DNA of 13,751 bases, from the NCBI GenBank assembly GCA_964635995.1, contig CAZWRA010000031.1, positions 1 to 13,751 on the forward strand, written 5' to 3'. The notes below the pieces were generated by a model that saw only the letters and a list, made by a program, of their open reading frames with translations, was not told where the DNA came from and searched no databases. The DNA is from JAGQLF01 sp964635995 (GTDB taxonomy: Bacteria; Patescibacteriota; Dojkabacteria; J137). How positions within the stretch are numbered: position 1 is the first letter of the stretch; each line of letters begins with the position of its first letter. Made by a program: the position numbers and the translations under genes. This document shows positions 12,875 to 13,751 of this stretch, one piece after another.

Positions 12875-13641
12875 TATCTATGACCATCAGTTCTTAAGTC
12901 AGTAAGTCTGCCGACTCCTAGTGATTCAGAGAAGCTATCTATTTCTCTCATAAAAACTAATACTCTACTACCCCATCCTATACATTCATCTTGAGGACCG
13001 CAGAAAACTGCCTCCATAAGTCTAGGATCATCCATATAACTAGGTCCATATTGATTAACTAAAACATCAGTCGCTATATCAATATGTTCCTGAAAACTGG
13101 TATACCTTCTCCTATGTTCCCCAGCTCCACCCCAGCCCATACAATTATGATAATCAGCAGAATTTGCATAGTTACATAAATCCGTTTCATGTCTCGCTAT
13201 TGCAGTTGTAGAGATGCAATCTTTCGGAGCTCCATATTTATCACATGCTTCGACAAAATATTTAGCTTGTCCGTATAAAGGTGAGTTTCTAGATTTAAAA
13301 TATTCGTCAAGGACGTATACCCTCTTATCTAATGATTTAAAAGTAGAACTTTTTGTTTTGTATGTAACAAAGTTTTCTTCAAGTCCACTTCCCTCAGCAG
13401 TTAAATATTCATTTGGAGAGATTTCTACAATTTCACTTGCAGATAATGCATAAGAATCACTAACCTTAGAATTAATTGTTATAACAACAGTAAAAAAAAA
13501 CACTAGAAAAATCGTAATAAATGAAGAAATTAGAAATACACTTCTTTTTGATATTTTGTTTTTTAACTTAAATTTATTAGTTTTTCTTTTAATTTTATTT
13601 TTCCATCTAACTCTTTTTACTTCTCCTAAATTTTTTCCCAT
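12871..13641 (-). CDS. membrane-anchored lysozyme-like/peptidoglycan-associated protein with six cysteines
   Basis: This 256-residue protein has a very basic N-tail (1-34), one membrane segment (about 35-56) and an outer domain. From about 120 on it looks like a small lysozyme/lytic transglycosylase-type fold. A helix with A-I-A-R-H151-E152-T places Glu152 as the candidate catalytic acid. NCMGWGG (166-172), a TSFQEHIDIATDVLV helix (181-195) and GWGSRV (222-227) follow. The outer domain has six cysteines (133, 142, 156, 167, 214, 220), enough for three disulfides, making it a likely client of the DsbA/DsbB pair. No named family is certain. The predicted promoter puts transcription start at or next to the ATG at 13641, so the mRNA may be leaderless. 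It shares its last bases with the convergent glycosidase gene. Confidence 0.75.
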   Translation of the reverse strand: MGKNLGEVKRVRWKNKIKRKTNKFKLKNKISKRSVFLISSFITIFLVFFFTVVITINSKVSDSYALSASEIVEISPNEYLTAEGSGLEENFVTYKTKSSTFKSLDKRVYVLDEYFKSRNSPLYGQAKYFVEACDKYGAPKDCISTTAIARHETDLCNYANSADYHNCMGWGGAGEHRRRYTSFQEHIDIATDVLVNQYGPSYMDDPRLMEAVFCGPQDECIGWGSRVLVFMREIDSFSESLGVGRLTDLRTDGHRY

Positions 13642-13647
13642 AGAATC

Positions 13648-13677
13648 ATTTTAGAAGTGTTACACTAAATAGCGCAA
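13648..13677 (-). promoter_or_regulatory. promoter of the lysozyme-like gene
   Basis: TTGCGC (13677-13672) and TAAAAT (13653-13648) are 18 bp apart on the minus strand. The start point, about seven bases below the -10, coincides with the A of the ATG at 13641, predicting a leaderless transcript. Confidence 0.5.
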
Positions 13678-13690
13678 GTACAAAAATTTA

Positions 13691-13699
13691 TGATAAAAT
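13691..13699 (+). promoter_or_regulatory. extended -10 promoter for the gene at the right edge
   Basis: TG-A-TAAAAT (TG at 13691-13692, hexamer 13694-13699) precedes the frame starting at 13722. Initiation would be near 13706. Confidence 0.4.
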
Positions 13700-13721
13700 A
13701 GCTATGCTTGTAAAAAGCATT

Positions 13722-13751
13722 ATGAATAAAGAAGAAAAAATTGAATTAGGT
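13722..13751 (+). CDS. start of a gene cut by the window edge
   Basis: ATG 13722 opens M-N-K-E-E-K-I-E-L-G and runs off the window. An in-frame ATG at 13704 sits at the predicted transcription start and is the alternative. Too short to identify. Confidence 0.45.
   Translation, partial: MNKEEKIELG

Noticed and set aside
13214..13453. Plus-strand 79-codon frame inside the lysozyme-like gene
   Set aside because: It is antisense to a protein with clear membrane anchor and cysteine pattern; no promoter or motif.
1..13751. CRISPR arrays, insertion sequences, attachment sites or tandem repeats
   Set aside because: No regularly spaced repeats, transposase or integrase motifs, or terminal inverted repeats were found by eye on either strand.

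Overview
The window is a compact, strongly AT-rich stretch of bacterial chromosome. TAA, TAG and TGA all act as stops, so the UGA-as-glycine code of Gracilibacteria/Absconditabacteria is unlikely. The gene mix (DsbA-like Thioredoxin_4 protein, small DsbB, class III RNR, CAP-domain and CapA-like envelope proteins, serine hydrolase, phosphodiester glycosidase-like protein) together with overlapping genes, very short leaders and almost no Shine-Dalgarno sequences suggests a Candidate Phyla Radiation (Patescibacteria) organism. That placement is inference from gene content only.

Layout. 110-1786 (+) is a soluble PAS/GAF-type sensor histidine kinase. It converges on a class A beta-lactamase-fold serine hydrolase (1773-2897, -). 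The hydrolase shares a divergent control region carrying a BlaI/MecI-type operator with a blaI-blaR1 pair (2992-4234, +). The BlaR1-like protease has no penicillin-sensor domain. A second, near-perfect operator overlaps a clear sigma70 promoter for a membrane-anchored DsbA-like oxidoreductase (4294-5115), which ends at a strong intrinsic terminator. Next comes the anaerobic ribonucleotide reductase operon nrdD-nrdG (5314-7936), preceded by two NrdR boxes. A DsbB-like protein (7926-8384, -) converges on it.

The second half holds tRNA-Arg(UCG), a CapA-family protein (8556-9604, -), a CAP-domain surface protein coupled by ATGA to a polytopic, histidine-rich membrane protein (9676-11978, +), tRNA-Lys(UUU) followed 8 nt later by a NAGPA-like phosphodiester glycosidase gene, a six-cysteine lysozyme-like envelope protein (12871-13641, -) and the first codons of another gene at the right edge.

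Two points deserve most attention. (1) nrdD and capA are each interrupted by an apparent one-base deficit in an A6 run. In nrdD this detaches the glycyl-radical domain; in capA the run is exactly the A AAA AAG heptamer known for -1 frameshifting. Homopolymer sequencing error, real mutation and recoding all remain possible. (2) BlaI/BlaR1 appears wired to a thiol oxidoreductase rather than only to a penicillin-interactive enzyme. All four cysteines of the BlaR1-like protein are predicted on the outer face of the membrane, suggesting an envelope redox/folding sensor. Most genes here encode exported or membrane proteins, several cysteine-containing, which would be clients of the DsbA/DsbB pair.
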